Made by a program: the position numbers and the translations under genes. Below are positions 12,593-25,700 of a stretch of DNA of 64,000 bases, piece by piece. Every line of letters starts with the position of its first letter. The stretch's first letter is position 1. The notes under the pieces are model-generated. The model made no database searches and was not told the DNA's origin. It was given only the letters and a program-made list of their open reading frames with translations. The stretch comes from Onchidella celtica. Its lineage: Eukaryota > Mollusca > Gastropoda > Systellommatophora > Onchidiidae. The stretch spans positions 78,666,686-78,730,685 of the forward strand of contig OZ007567.1 of NCBI GenBank assembly GCA_963931925.1, in the 5' to 3' direction.

Positions 12593-15287
12593 CAGGATTA
12601 TAACTCTTACATTATTTATGTTAGAAAATTAATACATTTAACACTTTCGGGCTGCAATGTTGAGATTCTATGAACTTCAAAACCCTATGTTTATTTTTTG
12701 TTATTATAAGGGTAATATATTCAAGGGTTCTAAACTTTTGTCTGACACTGTGATATTTTATAAATTTATATCCTTTCAGAATTGCCTTAGTGAGCCAATT
12801 CCACACAGTTTTTTGCCAACAGTCCATCACTACATCAATGTTGAGAAAACCATCTGATTTTATTGTCTGCAGTTTGGATAAAAATTATCTCAAATTTCTT
12901 CAGAAGAGAATAACATGTACTCACAAACAAAATAAAAGGCAAGCAAAAACATTTAGAAAAACAAAAATCAAACTCTTGTCAATACAAAAAGAAAATTCAC
13001 CCCTTTGGTTCAAAGAAATAGTTCTGAAACTAAAACTCGGGAAGTAAACACCAATTCTGAAACATGTTGGTTGGTAGTTTGGAAAGTGCTTTAATGTATT
13101 TCAATGCATAAATACTGAGAACAGGAGACAGCTGAAAAAAAATTACTGTAATTTGTTCTCTTTAGCAAGTTGGCACGAATTATATTTCCATAATCATAAT
13201 GATAATAATGACATTTGTGTCTCTTTGTTCACTCTAAATCCTTACTGCAGGGTAGGAAAATTTTATCTCAATGACACTTAATGATTCTGTGACACTGCAA
13301 TGAAAAGGAATATAATGGAATTCTACAATCTCGGAGTTCTGCATCAATCAACTGAGGTAAGGGGAAACAACTGAATCAAAGAATTCAATGTCAGATTTGT
13401 TGCAGAACAAAATTACAATTATGAAGTACAGCAACAGCAGGCAAGATTCTCTTCATCAAATCAAATATGATTGGAATTGTGCCTTTGTCAGATTTTTTGC
13501 TGTGCACATCAGATCCAAGAAATCACAAATGTGAATGAAAAGGGAAAAAAAAAAAAAAGCCATGCTGTTACTCACCAAAGCCTTCCCAAAGCTGAAGCTG
13601 ATGTAATCTTACAGGTGTAAATTTGTAAGGAATATTTGGAAATCAATTTGATCTTTATTACACCATAATCAAATTCTGCAAGGTGACACAGAAGAGCTAA
13701 ATAAATATCTATATTTGATTTCCTTTGACATAAACACATTTGGTCATACAGACTTGTATACAGATGGTGTTTCTGAAAGAACACTGGGCTATCCAGTTAT
13801 TACATGCAGCACAAGGTACATCATTTATATTTCCTTCTTTTTCAGGAATGCCTGAGATATTCATACAGACACACCTGAATGCAATAAAAGTAACAGAAAA
13901 TTAACTAAAGCATATGGATATTGCCAGCAAAATTATACTCAAGTCAGACTGAAATGGTGGAACAGAATTGGTTATGTATTTCTTCAGATGCTGTGCTGTG
14001 ATGTCAATCAGAGGCACAGTTGATATTATATTGCAAAGAAGAATATTTTAGCAATTTTCTAGGCACTTTATTGAGAAGCACTTTTTGTCTTCCCCAATAT
14101 GGCAGCAGCTTTACACTTCTGGGTTGTTTTTTTTTCCCAATCTAAATGAGCAGATCACACACGGTCTGTTTTGCAAGCATAAAAGAAATGTCGATGTTTC
14201 AAATTCTCTGTCTACATAGTTTCAGGCATAATAAGTGGCTATGATCAGTCTGCCTTTATAACCTTGAGGGAGGGAAGAGAAAAGGAGAGCATGCATACCA
14301 CTAGCTATGCAGTGGACAGTGGGTCTCTCAAGAAGAAATGCCTTCTTTCAAACCAACAAAACTGTGGGTTAACTAAAATACATCAAAATGATTTTGAAGA
14401 AAGCCAGTGCAAACAAAGTAGAATAATATCTTTTCTCAAAATATTGCACTTTGTATGGTTTTCTTTTGCTCGTGCTGAGCAATATGTTAAAAAAAAAAAT
14501 CAGATCAATGTTTTTCTTATTTTTCTTTTCTTTTTTGTTTCAGAAGTCCATTACATTTGCTTAGGTTCACATTTTCTTCACAGAAAAGCCAAAAATCTAC
14601 TCAAAAGCTGCTTAGACTAAACTACTAGATGCTTATCCAATAATCAAGACTGAGATTTAAATGTTTTCTTTTCTCTAACATCTAACCAAACTTTCTATCC
14701 ATTTCTGTTACTATCTTGCACTGTTAAAAAGATTTTATACCTCTTGCAGAAAATGAGACCAGTCAACCCTGGCATAATTATGTCTTTAAACAAATAAAAT
14801 GTTTAGGGAAATATTAATATTCACTCTTTTATCAATTACCGTTCTAAATTTGTGCTGACATCAGCTGGATCATTTCTCATTCTTATCTATAAATCTGGAG
14901 TATGAGTGTGAGGATAAAGTGGTGTTCATCTTGACTAGACAACAATTTGGGATTCTCCAGACACAATGCCACAAATTCACAATATCTCTGTGATGCTGCC
15001 AATAAACATCAGGGTACACAAGTCCTGGAAATTTCTGTGTTCAATTTTTTGTGGCTGGAAAATCACTCCCCTTTCCTCCTCTACAAATCTCAGCTAAACC
15101 ACAGCTATTTCACCAATTTATTTGCTCATTTCTCTTTCCATTGGGAACCCAAATTTGTTGTGACCCCACAGAGTTAGAGGGGAAAAAAAATCCGCAACAT
15201 GTGCAGCTAGCTACTCAATATACACGAGTGCCTGACATGTTTAAAAATAGCAGGCAAATGCTTACTGCTATCAAAACAACACCATCT

Positions 15288-15351
15288 TTCAAGTTATGTG
15301 TATGCCAGTCCTTCAAGCTTTGTGTATGCCAGTCCTTCAAGCTTTGTGTTC
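15288..15351. repeat. 24-bp tandem repeat, 2.7 copies
   Basis: TTCAAG(C/T)T(A/T)TGTGTATGCC units start at 15288, 15312 and 15336, each followed by AGTCC. Confidence 0.85.
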
Positions 15352-16364
15352 TCATATTTCAGCAATTTTTACTATTAACTGCTCCACAAGTGGCACAATA
15401 AATATTTCCACAAAGGGAGTCATGTACGAATGATCCCTGGTGTCCACTGAATCCATATCACTGAAGGGTGTTATACTGAACTGCCTTGCCATTAAGTTCT
15501 CTTTCTGTTTTAATAATAATAGTTTGTCAGAGAGGTGCTCAAAATTCAATGAATAATATGACTAATTACATCACAGTGTGCCAGATTTGACGATCTCTTT
15601 TTCTGAAGGCCTAGCTGAACAAACATAACTCAATAAACAACAGCAATTTCTGGGCAGCCAGCACTGGCTAAAGAAAACTTCACCTACTCTTTGTAAAATA
15701 CTTTGAGGCTGTGATGTCGGACAGTTTACCAAACTAAAGGCAAATAATTCTTATCCAGGTTCTACAATGTGCAAATCGCCAGAGTAAAGACATCAGTTTA
15801 AAATATTAAATATCTGCAATTTTCTTTTTCTAAGCACGTCATAGAGAGGCTTCATGGTCAAAAAATGAATGTAGCTCTCCAGTTTTAGGGAACCTCATTC
15901 AGACTGAACACACAAAATGCCAATAGCACATTAACCAGACATTCTCAGTAGGAACATTTTCTTTAATTTTCTTTTTTATATATCAGAATCAGCAAAAAAA
16001 ATATTTTAAAAATTGTGTGATAGAAAAGCAAACTGTATCACCACAAGAGATACAATCATTTACAGATTTAAAGAAATTTTCCTTCTGAGAGCAAACTAAA
16101 GACAGCTTTTTCAGATGTATGCCACAGAACTCAAATTAAATTTCCCAGAGCCATCTGTAACTGAAGACAAAACTGCCTCATTACAACAAACCTTTCATGT
16201 ACAAATCTCAATGATCTTGTCACTATTACATGCTCTATCACTGAAAATTCTTCATTCAGTAGTATGATGCTCTCACTGAAGCATACAGGTTTCATATTAG
16301 CTGATGCTTTCAATACAATTTAAGACCATTGTGGTTCGTTTGTCTTAATTCTCCCTAGTTTGAT

Positions 16365-16370
16365 TTTATT
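16365..16370 (-). terminator. Candidate proximal poly(A) signal AATAAA
   Basis: The AATAAA nearest the ARIH1 stop that I found, about 270 nt downstream in the transcript. It would give a short 3' UTR isoform. There is no supporting evidence beyond motif and position. Confidence 0.3.
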
Positions 16371-16635
16371 CACAAAATGAACCCTGTTGCATTCACTATA
16401 TATATATGCCAATGGTGGTGATATGAAATTACCCAATTTGCCTGCATCAATCAATAACAATTACATCAGTACATCTTTGCAACAATGAACCAGGATCTAC
16501 ATCCCTTTTACGGCAGTATTATGTGAGAGCAAAGAACAAATATATCTAAAAAGGTTTACAAAATGATCCAATTGATGGCAGTTGTGAGTATGTGAAAGCT
16601 TTCCTGCTGCTTTATCACCTCAGCTGTATCACTTG

Positions 16636-16720
16636 TTAAGCCTCCAAGTACTCCCACTGATCTTTCTCATACCCTTCATGGACATGGTCTAGTAAAACAT
16701 TCCTCCGACTTTCACAATAT
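16636..16720 (-). CDS. ARIH1: ARIH1 exon 14 (coding end), residues 483-510 and stop
   Basis: Encodes [20 protein letters not shown] then QWEYLEA and TAA. This matches the family C-terminus, which ends WEY(I/L)E plus one or two residues. The acceptor is ATTCACAG. Confidence 0.95.
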
Positions 16721-19700
16721 CTGTGAATATTAAAAAAGCCAAAAATGTAACAGACATGAATCCTGGCTATAGAACAATAAGAGCCACTCTTTTTACGAGT
16801 GTCGTTCAAACAGAATAAAAGAAACGGACAATCAATGAGAGTTGCTCTCATAAGGAAATAAAGATCAGGTTTTTTATTCCGAAATTAGAAATATATAAAA
16901 ATGATATCCCTGTCCCACACGGATGTTGAGAAAAATGCAAAAAATAAGAGCCTGCACATGATTCCTTGCATTGGAATAGAACAGATCAGACTTGGAACAT
17001 CTTTAATTAAATGAATTCATCATTTGATTATGTGACACGCATTCAGTTTTGAATCTGTTGCTTGCTGGATTAATATATGCTCGATGCAGACACTTAACTG
17101 CAAGCAGGGGCTATGAAAATTTTCCATCTGAAAATACACAAACTTGTTTACTGCTAAGTACCATGAATTGATCCCACAACATTGGAAACATTCAAGTAAA
17201 TGTGCTGTCCTCTGGTCTGCATAACATTGTGAGGAATATCTACTCATCTTAATGACTAACATTAACAACAAGTATGAGAAACTGTTGAAAACACTACATC
17301 AGATGGAATTTGTGCTGTGACTGACAGACAATAAACAAGGCTCCTAGACTTTAAATGCTACAATTCTAGACTGTTTGATATGAGGAATCTATTTGATAAT
17401 GTTTCTTACAAAGCAATAAAATTATTCTTTTGCAACAGAGGCATCCCATTCTTTGTATATCACTTTCTAAAAACTGTTCTGACAAGCAGCAGTTTCACAT
17501 GGTACCTAACAGTGAAATGCAGTGTCAAGATGTTAAGACTAGATCTGGTGGCACTTATGAGAGCTACCACTGACAGCAATTCTTTCCTTAAGGAGATTTA
17601 TGGTGGTAACAACCGATGGTAACAGGCTTTTCTTTTCAATTATTACTCACCTGTACTTGTCTTGAACCTTCTGTTTGATGTCATGCAGCACCTCTGAGGA
17701 AATCTCTCTCTCCAAGTACTCTGACAACTGTTCTGTGGCATTCTCCAGATCTTTCTGGTTGTCCTGCAAACAACGACAGCGAAAATGTGAGGAAGAATAG
17801 TTGCTGAAGAAGGGCCCATGTTTTCGTTTTCTCTTCTGCAAATTTTAACTCCATTTGATCTTAACAGCGTTAGTGTTGAGATTCTCCTATGACAACCCTG
17901 TCTCCTTTAAAAAAAAAGCAATAAAAAAAAACCATAACTCTAAAAATTATAAATCTATTAGAATTAGGTAACTTAGAGGCTATGCCTTTAGTACTTTAGT
18001 CATGAAACTTTCAGAGATGAAAAGGAATGGAATGCACGTTTTTACAAAGCCAGTTTGTGGCTAAATTGTTCTGACAAGTAATTATACAGAAAGCTAAATA
18101 TTGTGAGGCAAAATATTCCATGCCTTTGAAAATGTGTTTTTTCCAATAAGCATCACAAATCTATTAATAGTTCAATGGTTTCATCTTTTGGTAACTGGGC
18201 AGCATGCTCTGGTGCAGCATGTATCATGGCACAAAAAAATAATGTGAATCAAGGTATCATGGAAAGCATGTTTTCGTAAGCCCAGGTTTATGCTGTGCTA
18301 TTCTGCTTATAAATAAATAAATTTATTAATCAATCAATAAATAAATAAGCAAAGTAATAAATAAATATGGCAGTGAGATGGGACGGTGTAATTAAAAGAT
18401 ATGAACTGCCTGACGCAATTACAGTAGAGCACACTTGTAACGAACACTCTTGAAACGAATTGATGGAAATAACGAACGCATGTCTGTGCCCCGTTTTTTA
18501 CTCTTATTATTTCAATAAAATTTTAACGCATGTAGCGAACAAGCGATAAGGAACTGACGGTTTTAACGAACTCATGTTTATGCCCACCAACGTCTTTTTC
18601 TTCTTTCTTTACGGCTGAAGTAACGAAACAGCCCGCGCGGGGTGGGCCCCGGGACAACAGAGTAGGCACCACCCAGCAACTCGCTCGCGTGCGCTATTAA
18701 CGATTGTCAGCGGCCTAGATCTAAAAATAGATTATCGATCGTTGTGTCTCCGGTGTAGTGTGTAGGCTTAGTGAGTGTGTACATTTTGCCCGTCGCTCCA
18801 TTCTTCATCTTTCTCACGTGGCTTTGTTGTGGATTGTGAAGTGTAACCCTTTTGTGTTTAACCCGGCCTTTAAATATGGCCCACGATTTGTTCAACTCGG
18901 CCGAATCCGGCTTTGTTTATAACGCGGCCATGGGTTCAACCCGGCTGTATCCGGCCGGCCAGTGTACCCCTGTTTTGTATACAATTTTGAGAAGAACAGT
19001 GCATGAATAGCTATAAATAGTAAATGATATCACCAGGTAATCTTCAGATGCCCACTGACCCAGTTTGAACCGTAAAATGTGGGTTAGGCCTACAAGTAAG
19101 GTATTGTATTACACATGGTCATCCAATAGGCCTGTTCCTCCCTCTAAGCCTACATCATGTATTGACCGGCACACGCTTGCAGTACATAGTGCATGCATGT
19201 ACTACTACTAGTGTGGTGCCTTTACGTGGGTAGTGTTGTATGCTTGGATAACAAACGGAATGGGAACAAAAGGAGGCGATAGCTAGTGTGTAATACGTGT
19301 ATTGTCCGTCCGTCTCAGAGGTAGTCTCGTAAATCCCCGTTCAGCATTTCACGTTCACAAAACCAACAAGCACATTTCGGGTTCATCTTTTAGTTCATTC
19401 ATTTCTCAATAAATACACCAATATTCATTATCATAGATGCGACATGGGGGCTACAATTTCTAATTTAGTGAAGGCACGCAGCAGCGGCGGCCATAGGGCT
19501 GAAAATAATGTAAACAAATCAGGCCGGCCGCGTAGCCAGGAAGTCGGCCATTAGAGCGCTTCACAAGAAGCCAGAATAGAATTCGAAACACGAAAGGGTT
19601 AAAGTTGTGAAAGACTCCCAATTGATTTTTGATCTAGATCTAGAGTTTGTTTCTAGGAGAAAAGGGGAAGAAGCAAATGAACATCACTTCCTTCTTCGTT

Positions 19701-22700
19701 CCTCTGGCCAAGAAATAGGACTACTGTATTAATAAGATAAGATTTTTATCCAGAGCACAGTGCAGAATGGTCTTAAATGTTGTACTCATATTTAGTGTGA
19801 CATATGACATTGGTTTTGGGGGAAAAGAGAAAGGCATTGGGCATGAAGAATGTGTGCAAAAGCGAAGGGGTTAGGGTTACAGAAAAAATGTGTGTGTGAG
19901 AGGTTGACTGAAATAAAGAACTACTGATATAAAGAACTTTTTTTTCTGTCTGGGGGTGTTCTTTATATCAGTGCTCTACTGTACTTACTTCAAAGATGAT
20001 GGATTGGTTGTTTTTCTTGAGATAAAAGGCAAAAACATATGTGTACATAAGAGTCTGCCTGCATAGACACAAAACATCCACAGCTTTCTTTAGAAACTGC
20101 ACTTCTATCCAGGACATGTTGTGCTGTTGCATCTCTTCCATTTTAGACTTGATAGACTGGTATAGCTGCAGAAGACAAGGTTTCAAATATTAAATGGTGT
20201 AGATGAAAGGTGTTGAAATTCAAATCTGCAACCCCCTCACCTTTGTCACGTATGCTTTCAGCATCGCAATCACAACCTGCACTAGCCTTGAGATCTGTGT
20301 AAAAAAATCTGAGCAAATGGGACTGTTCAGTATTCTGCTATTCCATATGCAGTGGACATCTTATTACAAATGAATTTTGGCGCAAAAATCTATGCAAAAA
20401 TCTAAATCCACACAGCCTTGTGAATTTTAGCAGATGCTTTTCCATGAAGTCCAGAGGTGCCATTGGATACTTTGGCATATTATATGCTAAAAAAATGTGC
20501 AAAGCACACAAATTTTGTTAAACTTGAACATTTGATTCAGTGCGCACCTGTCGAAAACAACGTGCCGTGACTGCCACCTAGCAGAGGGTTGACACACAGT
20601 GTGGTATATGCTAGTTTTTTGCTACCACTGCCAATGGAAGTGTTAAGCCAAAAACTGGGTGGTCAAGAAGTTAGCTTACACATAACATATTAACAACTTA
20701 TGTGATCAATGGAATTACAAGACAAACACAAAGAGGTAACCAAACATAAAACTACTCACCATGTGCTCAAACTTGAGGCTCTGCATGTGGTTCATGTATC
20801 TGTTACAGTAGAATAGGTACCGCTGTAAAGCTGCACGAGATTTCTGAAAATAATTCATAATATAGCCATTTAACTATTATTTCAAGCAGACAATGAAAGA
20901 ATGGACAATTTATCAACCATGTGACTGACATCCAAATGCAAGGACTAACAAGAAGTGAGAGTTCTGGGTTTTGCTGCCTTTCAGATTCTGTTTATTAAAA
21001 GTTACTTTCATGAATACAGCAGTGACTGCTGCACATGCCTTCTACTGTTCTAGTTTTAACCACATTCAAGCACAAAAAAGGAATCCTATGTACAGTCCCT
21101 ACAAATGGTTCAGCAAATTCGATTGGAAGATAAGAGTTCATCAAATTTTTTTCAACTCTCCTTGATAATAATAATACTCCCCTGAAACCTCAATAACAAC
21201 AAAAACAAAGCCAAACTTACAGCAATTTTTTGACAAAGACAGTTCTTTATCTCTGCCATGAGCAATATCGAAACAAACAGAGAAGGACGGAATGCGCCTC
21301 AACAACGCATTCTAGCCACATGTTACTGAGGTTCCATGTCATGTTATTTCATATGATATGTCTGTTATCGAGTTATGACATGTTCATGTAATAATACACA
21401 TGAACTATGTACTCCGTATCTGCTCTTAACCGCTCTGTGATAATGAATTTTCCTCTTCAGATAATAAAGGGATTCTTATCTCATATCATGACAAACAGGA
21501 AAACAGACTTTTAGTTTTTACCATATTTTGGTAACAAGGTAACTTTTTAAAACGTATTTAACCTCCACACCTCATGTATGTTCTGGTTGTTTGTCTTTTC
21601 TTCAAAAAGTTTTGTGCTGTGTTGGAAATGGATTTTTTTGAGAAACTCATTCCAGAGATGGGAATTGGACAATGAAAATAAAAAAAGAGGAAAATGGGTG
21701 GGATCTAGGGGGCCGTAGATGGCCCCACCGTTGTGTCTAGGGCCATGGCCTAGTCCAGGATCAGAGGGCTTCCACTCCCTGAAGCTGAAGCAAAATTGTA
21801 TACAGCTAATCTCTGGAAAAAACCCCATTGCGTCTAGGAAAAGGCTTGGTCCTGGATCAGAGTCTTCCAATGTGCAAAGCCGAAGCAAAGTTGTATATAA
21901 CCAGTCTCTGGAAAACCCCTGTTGGGTCCAGGGCCATAGCCTGGTCGTGAATCAGGGGCTTCCACTCCGTGAAACTGAAGCAAAATTATTTAAAACCATC
22001 TGGAAAACCCCCTTTCTGGGTCCAAGGCAATGATCTAGCCCTGGATTGGGGGTCTTCCACTCTGTGAAACTGAAGCAAAGTTGTACACAACTAGTCACTG
22101 GAAGCCAAATCTAAGATACATTTATACAAATCTTGTGCCTCAATTTATTTTTAGGTTAATAAAACTAGATCTAGTGTATGTAGTAACTATGATAAGAGCT
22201 TCTGAAGAAAACTGTACTCAGAAAAATAAAAACACATGAGCAGACCAAACAAGAAAAACAAGAAAAACCAGTAACAATCTAAGACCCCTAATACAAAAAG
22301 ATAGTTTCATAAAATCACCATTTTTACATTCACATTACAAAGATCCTGCCAGGACAAAAGAAATCCTATCAATATGGTGGGGAGCTTATGTGTCTGTCAA
22401 GAAAATTATGTTCAGACATACAAAAAAAAAAACATGGGAAAATGAAAAAAACAGTAAGAATCTGTGACTGTTGATATATAAAGTTTCTTTCAAACGACCA
22501 TTAACTCACTGACTTCCAAGTGTGGCAGCGCAAATTATTCTCTGGGTACAGTAAAAACTAGGCTATTTTGAAAAGTGCATAATTTTTTCCTTTATGTATG
22601 GAATTGTTTCATCTTTGGAGTATATGTTTAAAATTGAATGTAGATTTAATTTTTTTGCTTGAAAAAATATGTATCTCCCCATGTTGTGTGTCTATGAAGG

Positions 22701-25700
22701 TGGAAATGAAGCCGAAAAATAAAAGTCATCTTTGAGAGTGATAAAAGGTGACAAACTCCTCTATTTCAACTGTCTGGAGTAACAAACACAGTGAAGTAAC
22801 TTCACAGTGTCAAAGCCATCGAAAAGATTAAGCCAGGCACTCAAGACTGTAGTGCACCTTTTGTTTAGCAAGAAAATACTCAGTTGAGGTGTAGATCTGC
22901 AGTAACATAAATTGATATAAAATCCGTCTCCCATGCTAGAGTTCTTTCCGGTATTATTCGAAAGCAAAATGGCCGCACATACACCCTGTAAGTATGGTAG
23001 TTGCATATCTGCTGCTGAGGTTGCAGTATGAAGCCTCCAGTGTCATAATCCTGGATCTGCGATGACAGTAGTACAGCATCAAGTACTGATTATCGCACAC
23101 ATGTGATGAAAACAGTCAGTGAGTTAAAGTTTTACATTGACATACCAATGTCAGGGAAGTTTACTATCAAAAATGCTATCAGGACCCAAAAAATCCTAAC
23201 GGTACTTATTTTTACGTATGATGGGGAGCTAATGTGTCCATGAAGCAATTTATATACTGACATACCAAAAAAAAAAAAACACTACAAAATGAAACAAACA
23301 GTAAGAATGTATAAAATATAAAAAGATTTTTTAATACCAGCATTAAGTTTTACATTTATTTATAAATAGGCCTATATATATATCAGGTTGTCCAGGGAAA
23401 TTTGCTGTAAAAAAAAAAACTCCCATCAAGGCCAAAAAAAAAAAATCCTACCTGCTGTGCTGCAATTTTACACTGTCAGTGAGAGTGTCATACACACATA
23501 AAAAAAAAAGAAAAGCAAAATAATTACAATTAGCACAAAACTCATAACACAAAGTATCTTACGTGTAAATGCATCTTTCCTTTATCTCCTGTATTTGAGT
23601 TGCTTTACTTGAAGATACGTTTGTCTTTTATCTTTAGTTCTGAGTTGCTGACTTCTGTTTCTCTAGACGTGAAGGTATTCTGATTTGATCACAACACTAA
23701 CTCATCATCTTCTGCTAAATAATTTTTCAATTTTTTCTTTACCTAATTTTTCTGGATGCCTAAATACTAAGTATTGATTTTCATATGTCCAAACAATCTT
23801 GTGATATCTTGCCCCAAGACATGATACAGTGGCTTGGTTATAATGAGGTCATGTTCCACCCAAAATGTCTCGTTATACCCGAGCCGAGGTCTTGCTATTC
23901 CAGGAAAGGGTACTAAAGGCAAGGCAAAGGGTTTAAAATATCCCACTGTGTACAGGAAATGCTAACAGGGGAGATAACCATGAAAAAATAGTGGGTTGTT
24001 TTAATGGTTAACTCTCTGGTCGACATGTCCTGTACATCAACGTACATATATTATAATATAAACTGGCGGCAGATCTGGGCCTTGGTATTGGTACTTTTTT
24101 GTTTGTTGGTCTTTTTGTGCTAACAGTAGCCATGTTTCGATCAATTTACGAGACAGTCAGACGCAAAAGTTAGAGGCAAACAAGTACATTTGTTACTGGT
24201 GATTTCCCGTGCTGTAGCATTCAAAGTTTGGGAACAGACTAGCCACATGTTTGTGACACAGGGAGTGTAGGCATGTGGTCACAAAGCCCGGTGTAGACAA
24301 AGAGTGAAAGAGCATATGCCGCACGGGGATCAATTACGATCAAAGACCATGTTACATGAAATAATTATTGCACATCACAGGTAGTGACCAGAGCGTGCAT
24401 GTGTCTGACAAAGGTACACAGTTGTAGCCTTCATGGCCTGCCCACAGTTTGCTTCAGGGAGTGATGAGTCATCACTCTGAGCTGGCTGCGTGTTGTGTGC
24501 TGTCACAGCACGTGGAGAGTAGGGAGAGAAAGTATACTAGGCCTAAGTGAGGGATGGCCAGGTGGGGCCACAACTCTCAAGGCGAGCGTGTAGTAACAAA
24601 CAAATAACGATGCATGTTGTTATTGCCTGACGACTGGACTGACTCTCAACACGTTCTTCTGCGGCCGCCCCCACCATTTGCCGTACGCACTCAAAATTAA
24701 TTTTCTCGCTACAGCAGGTGCTTTGCTTATCGATTGCTGTTATTCGAGTATTTTATCATATAGCTCATATAGTAGAAAAAATGGGTATTTTTAAATGTTC
24801 TCGCTATTGGCAAAGGTCTCATTATTAACAGTGTTGTCCACTGTATCATATTTGAAATAAATTCCAAGAAGTACTACAAAGCAATTAACGCACTGAACTG
24901 TCCATAAAGCAATGCATTCTGCCTGCTTTCGTTTACTCCATAGCATCTCTTTTCAGTAAGTTCATGGGCCAGTTTGACAGGAGCATTTTCAGGCTTGCCA
25001 TTTAAAATCATCTGCCGCTCTTGTATGTGTCAGTGTCTAATTCAATGCTCCGCCTCTTTGCCTCCAGCTTTCATCATTCCTTCTCTTTCCTGCTGCTTAA
25101 TTCAAAATTTCACATGAGAGGAACCCAAGCTACTTTAACCCCTGGTCTGGATCTAGATCTTGATACAATAACCTAAGGGAACAGCCAAAACTGTAGGCAG
25201 TGATCAATCATCTCTTTTCATGCCGCACGGGGATCAATTACGATCAAAGACCATGTTACATGAAATAATTATTGCACATCACAGGTAGTGACCAGAGCGT
25301 GCATGTGTCTGACAAAGGTACACAGTTGTAGCCTTCATGGCCTGCCCACAGTTTGCTTCAGGGAGTGATGAGTGATGAGTCATCACTCTGAGCTGGCTGC
25401 GTGTTGTGTGCTGTCACAGCACGTGGAGAGTAGGGAGAGAAAGCATACTAGGCCTAAGTAAGGGATGGCCAGGTGGGGCCACAACTCTCAAGGCGAGCGT
25501 GTAGTAACAAACAAATAACGATGCATGTTGTTATTGCCTGACGACTGGACTGACTCTCAACACGTTCTTCTGCGGCCGCCCCCACCATTTGCCGTACGCA
25601 CTCAAAATTAATTTTCTCGCTACAGCAGGTGCTTTGCTTATCGATTGCTGTTATTCGAGTATTTTATCATATAGCTCATATAGTAGAAAAAATGGGTATT

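Larger units (their letters stand above)
8021..16635 (-). other. ARIH1: ARIH1 downstream tract, possible long 3' UTR
   Basis: This 8.6-kb tract after the ARIH1 stop is AT-rich and has no gene-like ORF. Minus-strand AATAAA motifs occur at 16365-16370, about 270 nt after the stop, and at 8046-8051, just before the repeat-rich flank begins. Vertebrate ARIH1 mRNAs have long 3' UTRs, so a long form ending near 8.02 kb is plausible, but the sequence alone cannot show where cleavage happens. The tract holds two MITEs of one family in opposite orientation, a 98-bp tandem duplication and a 24-bp tandem repeat. Confidence 0.35.
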
